Part shown: positions 23,855 through 34,169 of the stretch, piece by piece
How the letters are laid out: every line of letters begins with the position of its first letter
How positions within the stretch are numbered: position 1 is the stretch's first letter
NCBI RefSeq assembly: GCF_008728515.1
Contig: NC_044976.1
Location: 30,961,376 to 31,025,375 of the forward strand
Origin: Papio anubis
Taxonomy: Eukaryota; Chordata; Mammalia; Primates; Cercopithecidae
Direction of reading: 5' to 3'
DNA: 64,000 nucleotides
Translations under genes and position numbers: made by a program
The notes under the pieces: generated by a model
Told to the model about the DNA's origin: nothing
The model's database searches: none
What the model saw: only the letters and a program-made list of their open reading frames with translations

Positions 23855-24003
23855 AGGAGGGTGAGGATTCAAAAACTACCTACTGGGTATTGTGCTGATT
23901 ACCTGGGTGACAAAATTGTCTGTACACCAAACTCCTGTCACATGTAATTTACCCAAATCTGCACATGCAACCCTTGAATCTAAAATAAAAGTTGGAAAAA
24001 AAG
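23855..24003 (+). mobile_element. L1 3' end, 5'-truncated, with target duplication
   Basis: Has the primate L1 tail signature (CTACCTACTGGGTATTGTGC, TACCTGGGTGACAAAATTG, CTAAAATAAAAGTTGGAAAA) and an A tail. AAATTCCAGAGA before it and AGATTCCAGAAG after it are a slightly diverged target duplication. Confidence 0.85.
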
Positions 24004-24009
24004 AAAGAG

Positions 24010-24425
24010 ATTCCAGAAGCCAATCTTGAAACAAACTAGGCATGGAGCCCAGACTGCAGAATCCTCCTGCTCAGAGGGAGTCTGGAACAATTAGTCCATC
24101 ACCATCAGTCTGAAGTCAAGATAACACCAACCATACCTCCTGACAGGCAATTATGCAAGACAGCCATCAGAACAAAGACACACAGACCCTGCATTCTCAC
24201 CACTCCTGCATGCCTCCCATACCAAGCCTCCCTTTAAAAACACTATGGTAAAATTTAGAATTTAAGATAGTACTTTAGTACACTAGTTCACCATCTTCTC
24301 AGTTTGTTGGTTCCCTGATTAAACCTGCTTTTCCTCCCACCAACCCTTGTCCCTTGTGTCTGGCTTTCAAGTGTCTGGGCAGCCAAACCTGAGTCCAGTT
24401 ACATTAGGACATTCAAACAGAGCAC
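24010..24425 (+). mobile_element. LTR-like relic, family uncertain
   Basis: Non-Alu sequence with GATTAAACCTGC, then CTTGTCCCTTGTGTCTGGCT and CAGTTACA near 24400, the pattern of an LTR 3' part. It follows a short L1 tail. No flanking duplication or internal region was recognised. Confidence 0.35.
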
Positions 24426-24477
24426 TGCCTGGTAGCTTCTAAAATGGGACGGACCTATCCTCTCAACTAAAATACTA

Positions 24478-24791
24478 CTTTATTTATTTATTTATTTATT
24501 TATTTAGAGAGACGGAGTCTCGCTCTGTCGCCCAGACTGGAGTGCAGTGGCATGATCTGGGCTCACTGCAAGCTCCGCCTCCCAGGTTCACGCCATTCTC
24601 CTGCCTCAGCCTCCTGAGTGGCTGGGACTACAGGTGCCCGCCACCATGCCCGGCTAATTTTTTGTGTGTTTTTAGTAGACACAGAGTTTCATTGTGTTAG
24701 CCAGGATGGTGTCAATCTCCTGATCTTGTGATCCGCCCGTCTTGGTCTCCCAAAGTGCTGGGATTACGGGTGTGAACCACTGCACCCGGCC
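24478..24791 (-). mobile_element. Alu with TTTA tail repeat
   Basis: Antisense Alu, (TTTA)n tail at 24480-24507; AATA(C/T)TACTTTATTT flanks it. Confidence 0.95.
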
Positions 24792-24825
24792 AATATTACT
24801 TTATTTTTATGTTTTTCCTTTTATC

Positions 24826-25129
24826 TTTTTTTTTTTTTTTTTTTTTTTGAGACAGGGTCTCACTCTGTTGTTGGGCTGGAACACAGTGGTGTGATCAGAG
24901 CTCACTGCAGCCTCAATCTCCCTGGGCTCAGGTGATCCTCCCATCTCAGCCTCCAGAGGAACTACAACTACAGACATGTGCCACCACACATGGCTAATTT
25001 TTCTATTTTTTGTAGAGACGTGGTTTCCCCACATTACCCAGGCTGGTCTGGAACTGCTGGGCTTAAGCAATCTACCCACCCCAGCCTGCCAAAGTGCTGG
25101 GATTACAGGTGTGAGCCACAGTACCAGAC
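24826..25129 (-). mobile_element. Alu, old
   Basis: Antisense Alu with long poly(T). Confidence 0.93.
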
Positions 25130-25291
25130 TTCTTTTTCCTTTTAAAAAGAGGGCTTTAATTAGTATTTTTCTTCACTTCTGGAAAATGTTCTGCCATTAT
25201 CTCTTGAAATACTGCTTCTCTGCCATTCTCCTTCAGTCTCTTCATTTGGAATGCCTTTTCAACTGATATCAAAATTTCCCAGTCTATTTCC

Positions 25292-25584
25292 ATGTTTTTT
25301 TTGTTTTTGAGACAGAATCTTGCTCTATTGCCCAGGCTGCAGTATAATGGAACAATCAGTCACTGCAGCTTCCATCTCAGCTCAAGTGATCCTCCCACCT
25401 CAGCCTCTTAAGTAGCTGGGATTACAGGTGCATGCCATGAGGCCTAGCTAATTTTTTTGATTTTTAGTAGAGATGAGGTCTCACTATGTTGCCCACTCTG
25501 GTCTCAAATTCCTGAGCTCAAGTGATTCTCCTGCCTTGGCCTCGCATAGTGCTGGGATTACAGGCATGAGCCACTGCATCCAGC
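25292..25584 (-). mobile_element. Alu, old
   Basis: Antisense Alu, diverged. Confidence 0.93.
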
Positions 25585-25601
25585 GCCCCCACCCCCTGCC
25601 A

Positions 25602-25887
25602 ATTTTTTTTTTTTTTTGAGACAGAGTCTTGCTCTGTTGCCCAGGCTGGAGTGCAGTGGTGTGATCTTGGCTCACTGCAACCTCTGCCTTGTGGGTTCAA
25701 GCAATTCTCCTGCCTCAGCCTCCCGAGTACTGGGATCACAGGCATGCCTGGCTAATTTTTGTATTTTTAGTAGAGACAGGGTTTCACCATGTTGGCCAGG
25801 CTGGTCTTGAACTCCTGACCTCAGGTGATCCACCTGCCTCAGCCCCCTAAAGTGCTGGGATTACAGGTGTGAGCCACCATGCCTGGC
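25602..25887 (-). mobile_element. Alu
   Basis: Antisense Alu, 17 bp after the previous one. Confidence 0.95.
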
Positions 25888-25959
25888 CCTAAAGTCATTT
25901 TTGTATATAGAAAAATATCAAATGACTTTAAAGAAAGATAGTTTTATTTATCCCAGCTT

Positions 25960-26415
25960 CCCATATCCCAAATTCTCTTAAGTTCTTGGAGAATAAAAAT
26001 CGTGCCTGTGTTCTTCACAGGTATAACCCCAGTTCCTAGACTAGTGTCTCGCACATAGCAAGAATTCAATACATATTTGCAAGACTCACTCCCTCACCTT
26101 ATTCAGGTTTCTGCCTAATGTCATTTTAGTAGAGGGTTTCCCTAACCATCTCATTCAAATTGAAACCCCCCGTTTCCCGAAAACTTTCTCTACCCTGGGC
26201 TGCCTGCTTTGTTTTAGCTATTGCCATCTGATATACATATAACTTATTATTTACTGTCTGTATTTCCTTGCTGGAATGTAAGCCCCATTAGGATAGGGAC
26301 TTTTGTTTTGGCTTACTTTTGCATATCCAGTATCTAGAACAGTGCTTATCATATACCAGGGGCTCCATAAAGATCTGTAGATTAAATGTAAAAATGAATA
26401 AAATTTCAGGTACTC
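25960..26415 (+). mobile_element. Two L2 3' end fragments
   Basis: AGACTAGTGTCTCGCACATA with AATTCAATACATATTTG, then ATGTAAGCCCCATTAGGATA with AGAACAGTGCTTATCATATA: two successive L2 ends in the same orientation. Confidence 0.65.
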
Positions 26416-26457
26416 TACAAAGGCTGTAGATTCAAAGATGTTCATATGCTTTATTTA

Positions 26458-27214
26458 GTCATTTCTTTTTCTTTCTTCTCTTTTGAGATGGAGTCTCACT
26501 CTGTTGCCTAGGCTGGAGTGCAGTGGTATGATCTCCACTCACTGCAATCTCCACCTCCTGGGTTCAAGTGATTCTCCTACCTCAGCCTCCCGACTAGCTG
26601 GGACTACAGACGCACGCCACAATGCCTGGCTAACTTTTTTTCTTTTTTGAGACAGAGTCTTGCATTGTCGCCCGGGCTAGAGTGCAATGGCGCGATCTCG
26701 ACTCACTGCGACCTCTGCCTCCTGGGTTCAATCAATTGTCCTGCCTCAGCCTCCCGAGTAGCTGGGACCACAGCTACATGCCACCACACCCAGCTAATTT
26801 TTATATTTTTAGTAGAGATACAGTTTCACTACGATGGCCAGGCTAGTTTTGAACTCCTGACCTCGTGATTCGCCTGCCTCAGCCTCCCAAAGTGCTGAGT
26901 TACAGGTGTGAGCCACCATGCCTGGTCTAATTTTTTGTATTTTTTAGTAGAGATGGGGTTTTGCTGTGTTGGCTAGACTGGTCTCAAACTCCTGGCCTCA
27001 AGTAATCTGCCCACCTCAGCCTTCCAAAGCACTGGGATTACAGGTGTGAGCCACCATTGCCTGGTCCTATTTTTCTTTCTTTCTTTTCTTTTTTTGAGAG
27101 ATGGGGACTTGCTATGTTGGCCAGGGTAGTCTTGAACTCTTGGCCTCAAGCAATTCTCCTAGCTTGGCCTCCTAAAGTGCTCAGATTATAGACATGAGCC
27201 ACCCTGCCCAGCCT
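26458..27214 (-). mobile_element. Alu-in-Alu composite, copy 2, next to an Alu monomer
   Basis: Outer Alu (26478-26635 and 26928-27064) with an inner Alu (about 26636-26927), joined at the right to a left monomer (27066-27214). ATATGCTTTATTTA at 26444-26457 and 27215-27228 brackets the whole block. Confidence 0.9.
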
Positions 27215-27289
27215 ATATGCTTTATTTAAAGCCCTAAATGTATCAATAATGAGGAATGGTAAAGAAAATTATATTAGATGCAGTAAAAA

Positions 27290-27440
27290 GAGAAATATAC
27301 TAGTAAGCAAGAGATCTGGGTTCACATCCTGATTCATTTACTTACTAGATATATAAACTTGGGAAAGTTAAATCTGAATTAATTTCCTTATCTGTGAAAT
27401 AGGACAAAATAATGCTCATTTTAAAAAGTTGTTCTAAGGG
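27290..27440 (+). mobile_element. MIR element
   Basis: AGAGATCTGGGTTCACATCC, then AATTTCCTTATCTGTGAAAT and GTTGTTCTAAGGGTTAAAAT follow the MIR order. Confidence 0.75.
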
Positions 27441-27563
27441 TTAAAATGCAAAAGTGACTAATAGAGTGCTATGTACTTATACATGCATATCTGAGGTTTT
27501 AAAATTTTTTAAATGTGAAGACAATGCGATAGCATGGGGAAATTACTTAAGAAAGAGTAAGTT

Positions 27564-27862
27564 GGCTGGGCGCGGTGGCTCAAGCCTGTAATCCCAGCAC
27601 TTTGGGAGGCCGAGACGGGCGGATCATGAGGTCAGGAGATCGAGACCATCCTGGCTAACACGGTGAAACCCCGTCTCTACTAAAAATACAAGAAAATTAG
27701 CCGGGCGAGGTGGCGGGCGCCTGTAGTCCCAACTACTCGGGAGGCTGAGGCAGGAGAATGGCGTGAACCCAGGGGGGCGGTGCTTGCAGTGAGCCGAGAT
27801 CGTGCCACTGCACTCCAGCCTGGGGCACAGAGCAAGACTACGTCTCAAAAAAAAAAAAAAAA
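27564..27862 (+). mobile_element. AluY, first of three sharing one target sequence
   Basis: Sense AluY preceded by AAGAAAGAGTAAGTT (27549-27563) and followed by the same sequence. Confidence 0.97.
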
Positions 27863-27881
27863 AGAAAGAAAGAGTAAGTTA

Positions 27882-28187
27882 GGCCGGGCATGGTGGCTCA
27901 CACCTGTAATCCCAGCACTTTGGGAGGCCGAGGCAGGCGGATCACAAGGTCAGAAGATCGAGACCATCCTGGCTAACATGATGAAACCCCGTCTCTACTA
28001 AAAATACAAAAAAATTAACCAAGAGAGGTGGTGGGTGCCTGTAGTCCCAGCTACTCGGGAGGTTGAGGCAGGAGAATGGTGTGAAGTCGGGAAGCGGAGC
28101 TTGCAGTGAGGTGAGATCACGCCACTGTACTCCAGCCTGGGTGGCAGAGCAAGACTCCATCTCAAAAAATATAAATAAAAATAAAAA
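27882..28187 (+). mobile_element. AluY, second of three
   Basis: Sense AluY between AGAAAGAGTAAGTTA copies at 27867 and 28190. Confidence 0.97.
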
Positions 28188-28206
28188 AAAAGAAAGAGTA
28201 AGTTAG

Positions 28207-28496
28207 GTTGGGGGCAATTGCTCATGCCTGTAATCCCAGCACTTTGAGAGACCGAGGCGGGAGGGTCACCTGAGGTTGGGAGTTCAGTACCAGCTTGACC
28301 AACATGGAGAAACCCTGCCTCTACTAAAAATACAAAATTAGTTGGGTGTGGTTGTGCATGCCTGTAATCCCAGCTACTTGGGAGGCTGAGGGAGGAGAAT
28401 CACTTGAACCCAGGAGGCGGAGGTTGCAGTGAGTCAAGACTGCGCCATTGCACTCCAGCCTGGGCAACAAGAGCGAAACTCCATCTCAAAAAAAAA
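28207..28496 (+). mobile_element. Alu, third of three
   Basis: Older-looking sense Alu, followed by the fourth AGAAAGAGTAAGTTA copy at 28498-28512. Confidence 0.96.
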
Positions 28497-28689
28497 AAGA
28501 AAGAGTAAGTTAAACATCAGAACATGAAATATCTATGCTAACTTTCCAAATATGAACAAAACTCACAAAGATAAAAAGCAATAACAATTGTTGGGGTGGT
28601 GAAAAACAAGTGAAATATTTTTCTTTCACTTTTCTTTTCTTATTATTTGCTGAGGCTGGAAGAGAAAGGGAGGCTGAATTGTTCACAAT

Positions 28690-28825
28690 CACTCTCCCAT
28701 ATGCTGTGAGTTCTGCAAGGCCAAGGACTTTGTTATGGTTATGTTTGTATTTCCAGCAAATACGACAGTATTAAGGCATTTACTAGTCAGTATACTTCTG
28801 ATGGATGAATTACAAGGACAATGAG
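28690..28825 (+). mobile_element. L2 3' end fragment
   Basis: AGTTCTGCAAGGCCAAGGAC, TTTGTATTTCCAGC and a GATGGATGAATT end resemble L2. Lies about 140 bp from YARS1 exon 3. Confidence 0.5.
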
Positions 28826-28962
28826 TATAAAGTTTTAAACGGTTCTTAATAGGTCATGCCAGACAGCTTCTAATTTAAATGTAAAGAATGACTGGACTCC
28901 ACAGGCCTGTAATTAGCTAGCAGCACCAGAGCCACAAGGAGGGTGGATGATCAAGCACTTAC

Positions 28963-29138
28963 TTGCTGAGCTGGTAATCAGTGCCTTTGATGAACTTGAG
29001 CTTCTCCAAGGGCACACCAATGCTCTCCAGCATTGCTTTGATCACATTCTCATAGTAACTGACTCGGAGTTCTAGAAGTTCCCATGGGGCTTTCATGTTA
29101 TCCAGGTATGCGTGAAGGTCCGCAAACAGAATTGTTAC
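28963..29138 (-). CDS. YARS1: YARS1 coding exon 3 (residues 69-126 plus two bases of Lys127)
   Basis: 176 nt encode VTILFADLHAYL through GTDYQLS. The last two bases (AA) form Lys127 with the first base of exon 4. The acceptor AG is at 29140-29139 and the donor at 28962-28961 reads GTAAGTGC, close to consensus. This part of the Rossmann-fold catalytic domain includes the DLHAYLDN stretch lining the active site and the start of the connective peptide region at the dimer interface. No residue differs from the human protein as I recall it. Confidence 0.96.
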
Positions 29139-29282
29139 CTGGATAAGAGATAAGGGGCTACCAAAATGCGAATTTGTCCAATTACCTCCAACCTATATCC
29201 TCCAGCCCCACCCTGTCCTTGTTAAGTCTCTCTTGGGTCTCCTTTGGGTCATTCCTCAAGGGCTTATAGCATTAGTTCTTAC

Positions 29283-29429
29283 CTCACATCCTGCCTTCAA
29301 GAAGTCCGCAATCTTTGACATGGGCACAAAGTAAGCCACATGTGGTTTGCCCGTGGTTGCTGTTCCCCAGTAAATTTTAAGTTCCCGCTCCTTCAGTATC
29401 TCCTTCAGCTTATCTTCCCCTAGAACCTC
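29283..29429 (-). CDS. YARS1: YARS1 coding exon 2 (residues 20-68), tyrosine/ATP site
   Basis: 49 codons from EVLGE to KAGCE, phase 0 at both ends. The acceptor AG is at 29431-29430 and the donor GT at 29282-29281. The exon carries the start of the Rossmann fold: Tyr39 (tyrosine binding), Gly41 (changed in human intermediate Charcot-Marie-Tooth disease, intact here) and the class I signature in its HVAY form at residues 49-52. Residue 25 reads Asp (codon GAT), where I remember Glu in human; this is conservative and on the helical surface before the core. Intron 2 to the next exon is only 144 bp. Confidence 0.96.
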
Positions 29430-29619
29430 CTGTTGTGGAAGCAGAAGAGTTAGTTTAATGTCGGTGTCCCACCTTGCTCATCCTTTACCGTGTGACAAGG
29501 AAAACAAAAGGATGTGTCACTGGAGATTCAGGCTCAGAGCCATCAAGGAGGTCCAGCCATGCTCTCAGTGTGGATGTGATACCCTACCTTGTTTTAACCC
29601 GAATTGACTCTCCCTTTGC

Positions 29620-30407
29620 TGAGAGAGCCAGACAAACTCCATTTTGGCTCCTTCACTTGCAGCCCCTTGCAGCCTCTTACCCACCCTCCTCCTCAAGGAC
29701 TTAACTTGTGCAAGCTGACTCCCAGCACATCAAAGAACGCAATTAACTGATAAGATATTGTGGCAAGCTATATCGCAGTTCCCAGGAATTCACCCGGTTG
29801 ATAGTACCCTAAGCCCCCACATTTGTGTCTGGCTGATGGTACCCAAAGCCTCCACGTCTATCACTTGTGATGGATTTAAAGCCCCTGCACCTGGAACTGT
29901 TTGTTTTCCCATAACCATTTGTCTTTTTAACTTTTTTGCCTGTTTTACTCCTGTAAGATTACTTCAGCTAGGCTCCCCCTCCCCTTTTTAAACCAAAGTA
30001 TAAACCATTTGTCTTTTTAACTTTTTTGCCTATTTTACTTCTGTAAGATTACTTCAGCTAGGCTCCCCCTCCCCTTTCTAAACTAAAGTATAAACCATTT
30101 GTCTTTTTAACTTTTTTGCCTGTTTTACTTCTGTAAGATTACTTCAGCTAGGCTCCCCCTCCCCTTTCTAAACCAAAGTATAAACCATTTGTCTTTTTAA
30201 CTTTTTTTTGCCCGTTTTACTTCTGTAAGATTACTTCAGCTAGGCTCCCCCTCCCCTTTCTAAACCAAAGTATAAAAGAAAATCTAGCCCCTTCTGCAGG
30301 GCCGAGAGAATTTTGAGCACTAGCCGTCTCTCGGTCGCAGGCTAATAAAGGACTCCTGAATTCATCTCAGAGTGTGGCGTTTCTATATAACTCGCTCAGT
30401 TACAACA
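29620..30407 (+). mobile_element. Solo ERV1-type LTR (LTR9-like) with internal tandem repeat
   Basis: Begins TGAGAGAGCC and ends ACAACA. It has a TATA box TATAAAAG at 30271-30278 and a polyadenylation signal AATAAA at 30344-30349, the order expected for a plus-strand LTR. No gag, pol or env sequence follows, so it is solo. Matching 4-bp target duplications were not evident. The family name is from memory (LTR9-like) and should be checked. It lies antisense in YARS1 intron 1, about 200 bp from exon 2. Confidence 0.7.
29911..30272 (+). repeat. 90-bp unit repeated four times inside the LTR
   Basis: Copies start at 29911, 30001, 30091 and 30181 with an exact 90-bp period; the fourth is 2 bp longer because of a T-run change. 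Each runs from the AACCATTTGTC block through CTAGGCTCCCCCTCCCC to ACCAAAGTATAAA. The copies differ by only a few bases. The unit ends in the TATA-like region, so each copy carries a TATAAA(C/A) end. Confidence 0.95.
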
Positions 30408-30666
30408 TGGAGAGCCAATGTAAAGTTGATGCTGCTCCTAGTATCACCCCCGATGCTGGGGAGTGGAGACATGCCCCTAACTGCATCTTTGCCTGTAGCT
30501 ACCTGTAAACCAAAACTAAACTCTAAGCCCCCCAACTGATGGAATGGACCCCACATTTTGGCCAACGGGATCCCAAAGAAATCTAAAAAACTAGTTCAGG
30601 CCAACGCAGGAAGGAAGGGTCTGACTTGCCTCATTATACCCTTCTCCCTCTGGAGTATATTTATTC

Positions 30667-30950
30667 ACTTATTTTTTTGAGACAAGATCTTGCTATGCTG
30701 CCCTGGCTGGAGTCCAGTTGTGCAAACACAGCTCACTGCAGCCTAGACCTCCAGGCTCAACAATCCTCCCACTTCAGCCTTCCTAGCAGCTTGGGGCTAC
30801 CAGCGCATGTATGCCTGGCTAGTTTTTTTGGTTTAGTAGAGAAGTCTCACTATGTTGCCCAGGCTGGTCTCGAATTCTTGGACTCAAGTGATCTTCTGGC
30901 CTCAGTCTCCCAAAGTGCTGGGATTATAGGTGTGAGCCGCCCCACCTGGT
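30667..30950 (-). mobile_element. Alu, old
   Basis: Diverged antisense Alu inside the LTR-like relic. Confidence 0.9.
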
Positions 30951-31325
30951 GATCCTCTGGGGTTTAGACACAATTGACCAGCATGAACATTAAAACACAG
31001 TAAGATTGACAAAACAAACTCTCTGTAGCAATAAGATACCAAATTCCAACCTGATTCTGGTATAGCACCACAAGACAGATAGCAGACCCTAAAGGAAATC
31101 AAAGTATTTTACCCCAAAAGATATTTATTTGACATATTTTGAAATGACCCTGCAAAACTGTCTCTTGTGGGGGGAAATGTGCGTTCTGTAGAGAAATCTC
31201 CTACCCATACTAAGTCTTTTCTGGAGAGTCTGACACCTTTTAAGGTCAGATAACAGACATTCACCATCAATTCTCTCTGAAGCCAGCTACCTGGAGGCTT
31301 CATCTATATGACAAGAACCTTGGCT

Positions 31326-31632
31326 TCAGCTGGGTACAGTGGCTCAGGCCGGTAAATCCCAGCACTTTGGGAGGCCAAGGCGGGCGGATCACGAGGTCAG
31401 GAGTTCGAGACCAGCCTGACCAACATGGCGAAACCCTGTCTCTACTAAACATACAAAAATTAGCAGAGCACGGTGGCAGGCGCTTGTAACCCCAGCTACT
31501 CAGGAGGCTGAGACAGGAGAATCGCTTGAACCTGGAAGGCGGAGGTTGTAGTGAGCCAATATTGCACCATTGCACTCCAGCCTGGGCAACAAGAACAAGA
31601 CTATGTCTCAAAAAAAACAAAAAAAAACAAAC
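31326..31632 (+). mobile_element. Alu with target duplication
   Basis: Sense Alu; AACCTTGGCTTC is at both ends. Confidence 0.95.
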
Positions 31633-31966
31633 CTTGGCTTCCACAACCCTCCTTATCTTAACTCAGCTGACTTCAACTCTTCAGGCAGAGTTTAACTCTT
31701 TCAATCAATTGCCAATCAGGAAATCTTTGAATCCACCTATAACCTAGAACTCCCACCCCCTTTCTGGGCAAACCAATGTATACCTTACTTGTATTGATTT
31801 ATGTTTTTGCCTGTAACTTCTGTCTCCCCAAAATGTATAAAACGAAACTGTAACCTAACCACCTTGGACACATGTTCTCAGAACTTACTGAGGCTGTGTC
31901 AGGTGCCATGGTCTTTCAACTTAGCAAAATAAACCTCTAAATTCATTGAGACTTGTCTCAGATACT

Positions 31967-32307
31967 TTTTTTTTTTAAGATGGAGTCTCACTCTGACTCC
32001 GTCTCAAAAAAAAAAAAAAAAAAAAAAGATGGAGTCTCACTCTGTCGCCCAGGCTGGAGCGCAGTGCTGTGATCTCTGCTCACTGGAACCTCCGCCTCCG
32101 GGGTTCAAGTGATTCTTCTGCCTCAGCTTCCAGAGTAGCTGATGTTACAGGCACGCACCACCACACTCAGCTAACTGGTTTTTTTTAGTAGAGATGGGGT
32201 TTCACCATGTTGGTCGGGTTGGTCTCAACTTCTGACCTCAAATGATCCACCTGCCTCAGCCTCCCAAAGTGCTGGGATCATAGGTGTGAGCCACCACACC
32301 TGGCCTC
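31967..32307 (-). mobile_element. Alu with a fold-back in its tail
   Basis: Antisense Alu; its left end reads poly(T)-GATGGAGTCTCACTCTG, then a sense tail ACTCCGTCTC-poly(A), then GATGGAGTCTCACTCTG again. TCAGATACTTTTT is present on both outer sides. Confidence 0.92.
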
Positions 32308-32309
32308 AG

Positions 32310-33056
32310 ATACTTTTTGGTTTACATACCTCTAACTCACTCTCCTTCCTTTCATAGCCAATTTCTTGAAACAGTTGTCTCTTCTTTTGGTCTCCATTTC
32401 CTAATCTCCCATTCCAATTTGAATTCCATATCACATCACAAATAAACTTGCTAAGATCACAGAGGACCTTCATGTTGCTAAATTCAATGAGTATTTTTTA
32501 GTCCTCACTCCCTCCCAGAAGCACTCTCCTCTTTTGGTCTCCTTTATTTTATTCTGTTAGTTTTCCTCTTCTCTGCCTGCTTAGATTTCTTTGCAACTGT
32601 TCTTATTTTTCCTAGTCAATAAATATTAGCAATCCTTGGGGCTTTGGTCTTTTATCTTCTTACTCTACAGTCTCCTTAACTGATCCCCTTCAGTTGCTTC
32701 AATTACTACTGTGAGCCAGTAACTCCCAAATCTCCTGCTCACGCCCATATACAGAACGGTGTTCTTGTTATCAATCCAATCATTCAAACTCAACGTGTTC
32801 AAAATAAAACTCATGCTCTTGACTTTACTTCACTCCCCAACCATCTTTTTCACTGATAGTTTCACTCCTAGTTCAGTAAATGGTACCATCATTTAGAGTT
32901 GTTCAAGGACTCCAAAACTGCTCTTCAACCCTCCTATTTCTCTCTGCCTCTACATCACCACCCAAATCCAGGCCCCATCAGATCACACCAGGATTACTGT
33001 AATATTCTCCTAACAGGTCTCCCAAATCTACTCTTACTCCCTCCAATCCATGTTCT
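32310..33056. other. Ancient repeat-like stretch, family not determined
   Basis: Pyrimidine-rich sequence with CACCAGGATTACTGTAATAT and AACAGGTCTCCCAAATCTAC, continuing after the Alu at 33057-33350 as GGCAGCCAGAGATAGTCTTT. It resembles a common old repeat in antisense. No gene evidence. Confidence 0.3.
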
Positions 33057-33350
33057 TTTTTTTATTTTTTTGAGACGGAGTCTTGCTCTGTCACCCAAGC
33101 TGGAGGGCAGTGATGCAATCTTAAGTCACTGCAACCTCTGCTCCCGGGTTCAAACTATTCTCCTGCCTCAGTCTCCCAAGTAGCTGGAATTACAGGTGCC
33201 TGCCACCATGCCCGATAAATTTTTGTATTTTTAGTAGAGATGGGGTTTCACTATGTTGGCCAGGTTGGTCTTCAACTCCTGACCTCAAGTGATCTGCCCG
33301 CGTGGGCCTCCCAAAGTGTTGGGATTACAGGCATGAGCCATTGTGCCTGG
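33057..33350 (-). mobile_element. Alu with target duplication
   Basis: Antisense Alu; CTCCAATCCATGTTCT is at both ends. Confidence 0.96.
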
Positions 33351-33728
33351 CCACTCCAATCCATGTTCTAAAAGGCAGCCAGAGATAGTCTTTAAAACTC
33401 AAAAACTTCTTTAAAACTCATTTTCCTTTTTACAAACCTTTAATGATTTCTTTTAGTCCTATGACGGTATTGAAAAAATTCTAAGAGGCCAGTGTACCTC
33501 TGATAAGAGGCTGTAGTGTTTCCTCAAGTTACAGTTTTGGAGGCTGTTAGAAACTATGATAGACTGCTAGTTTGAATCATGTATTACCAGGACATGTTAA
33601 AATCCTGTGCTCCAAGTCTTTTGGTAGCTGATCCCGCATGCTCAAGAGCACCCCAACTATGTGGACACTTGGAGGGTTCTCATCATCCAGGAAGATGTCA
33701 CATTACTTAGCCTTTAAAACGTGAGTGA

Positions 33729-34028
33729 GGCCGGGTGCCATGGCTCACGCCTGTTAATCCCAGCACTTTGGGAAGCCGAGTTTGGCAGATAACTTGAGGT
33801 CAGGAATTTGAGACCAGCCTGGCCAACATGGTGAAACCCCGTCTCTACTAAAAATACAAAAATTAGCCCGGTGTGTTGGCACATATCTGTAATTCCAGCT
33901 ACTCAGGAGGCTGAGGCAGGAGAATCGCTTGAGCCCGGGAGGTAGAGGTTGCAGTGAGCTAAGATTGTGCCATTGCACTCCAGCCTGGGCAACAAGAGCG
34001 AAACTCCGTTTCAAAAAAAAAAAAAAAA
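33729..34028 (+). mobile_element. Alu
   Basis: Complete sense Alu. Confidence 0.95.
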
Positions 34029-34169
34029 CCCCAAAACGAAAAACCCAGTTGAGTAAATTCTAATAGTTTTGTGTATTTTTAGTCTCCAACCAGCACTATT
34101 TTATGGAGAGAGAATAGGAAACAAAGAATCTAGCTAGGGGAAGCATGCAAAAACCTTTGGTTAAGACTA

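Larger units (their letters stand above)
30408..31964 (+). mobile_element. Older LTR-like retroviral relic, cut by two Alus
   Basis: Non-Alu parts (30408-30666, 30951-31325, 31633-31964) include GTATAAAACG at about 31840 and AAATAAACCTCT at about 31927, a TATA and poly(A) arrangement typical of an LTR end, with GAGACTTGTCTCAGATAC afterwards. It resembles the MER21/ERVL group in my memory, but the family is uncertain, and the left part may be a different element. No coding remains seen. Confidence 0.45.

Noticed and set aside
29911..30272. CRISPR-like regular repeats
   Set aside because: The 90-bp units are contiguous with no spacers and lie inside an LTR in a primate intron.
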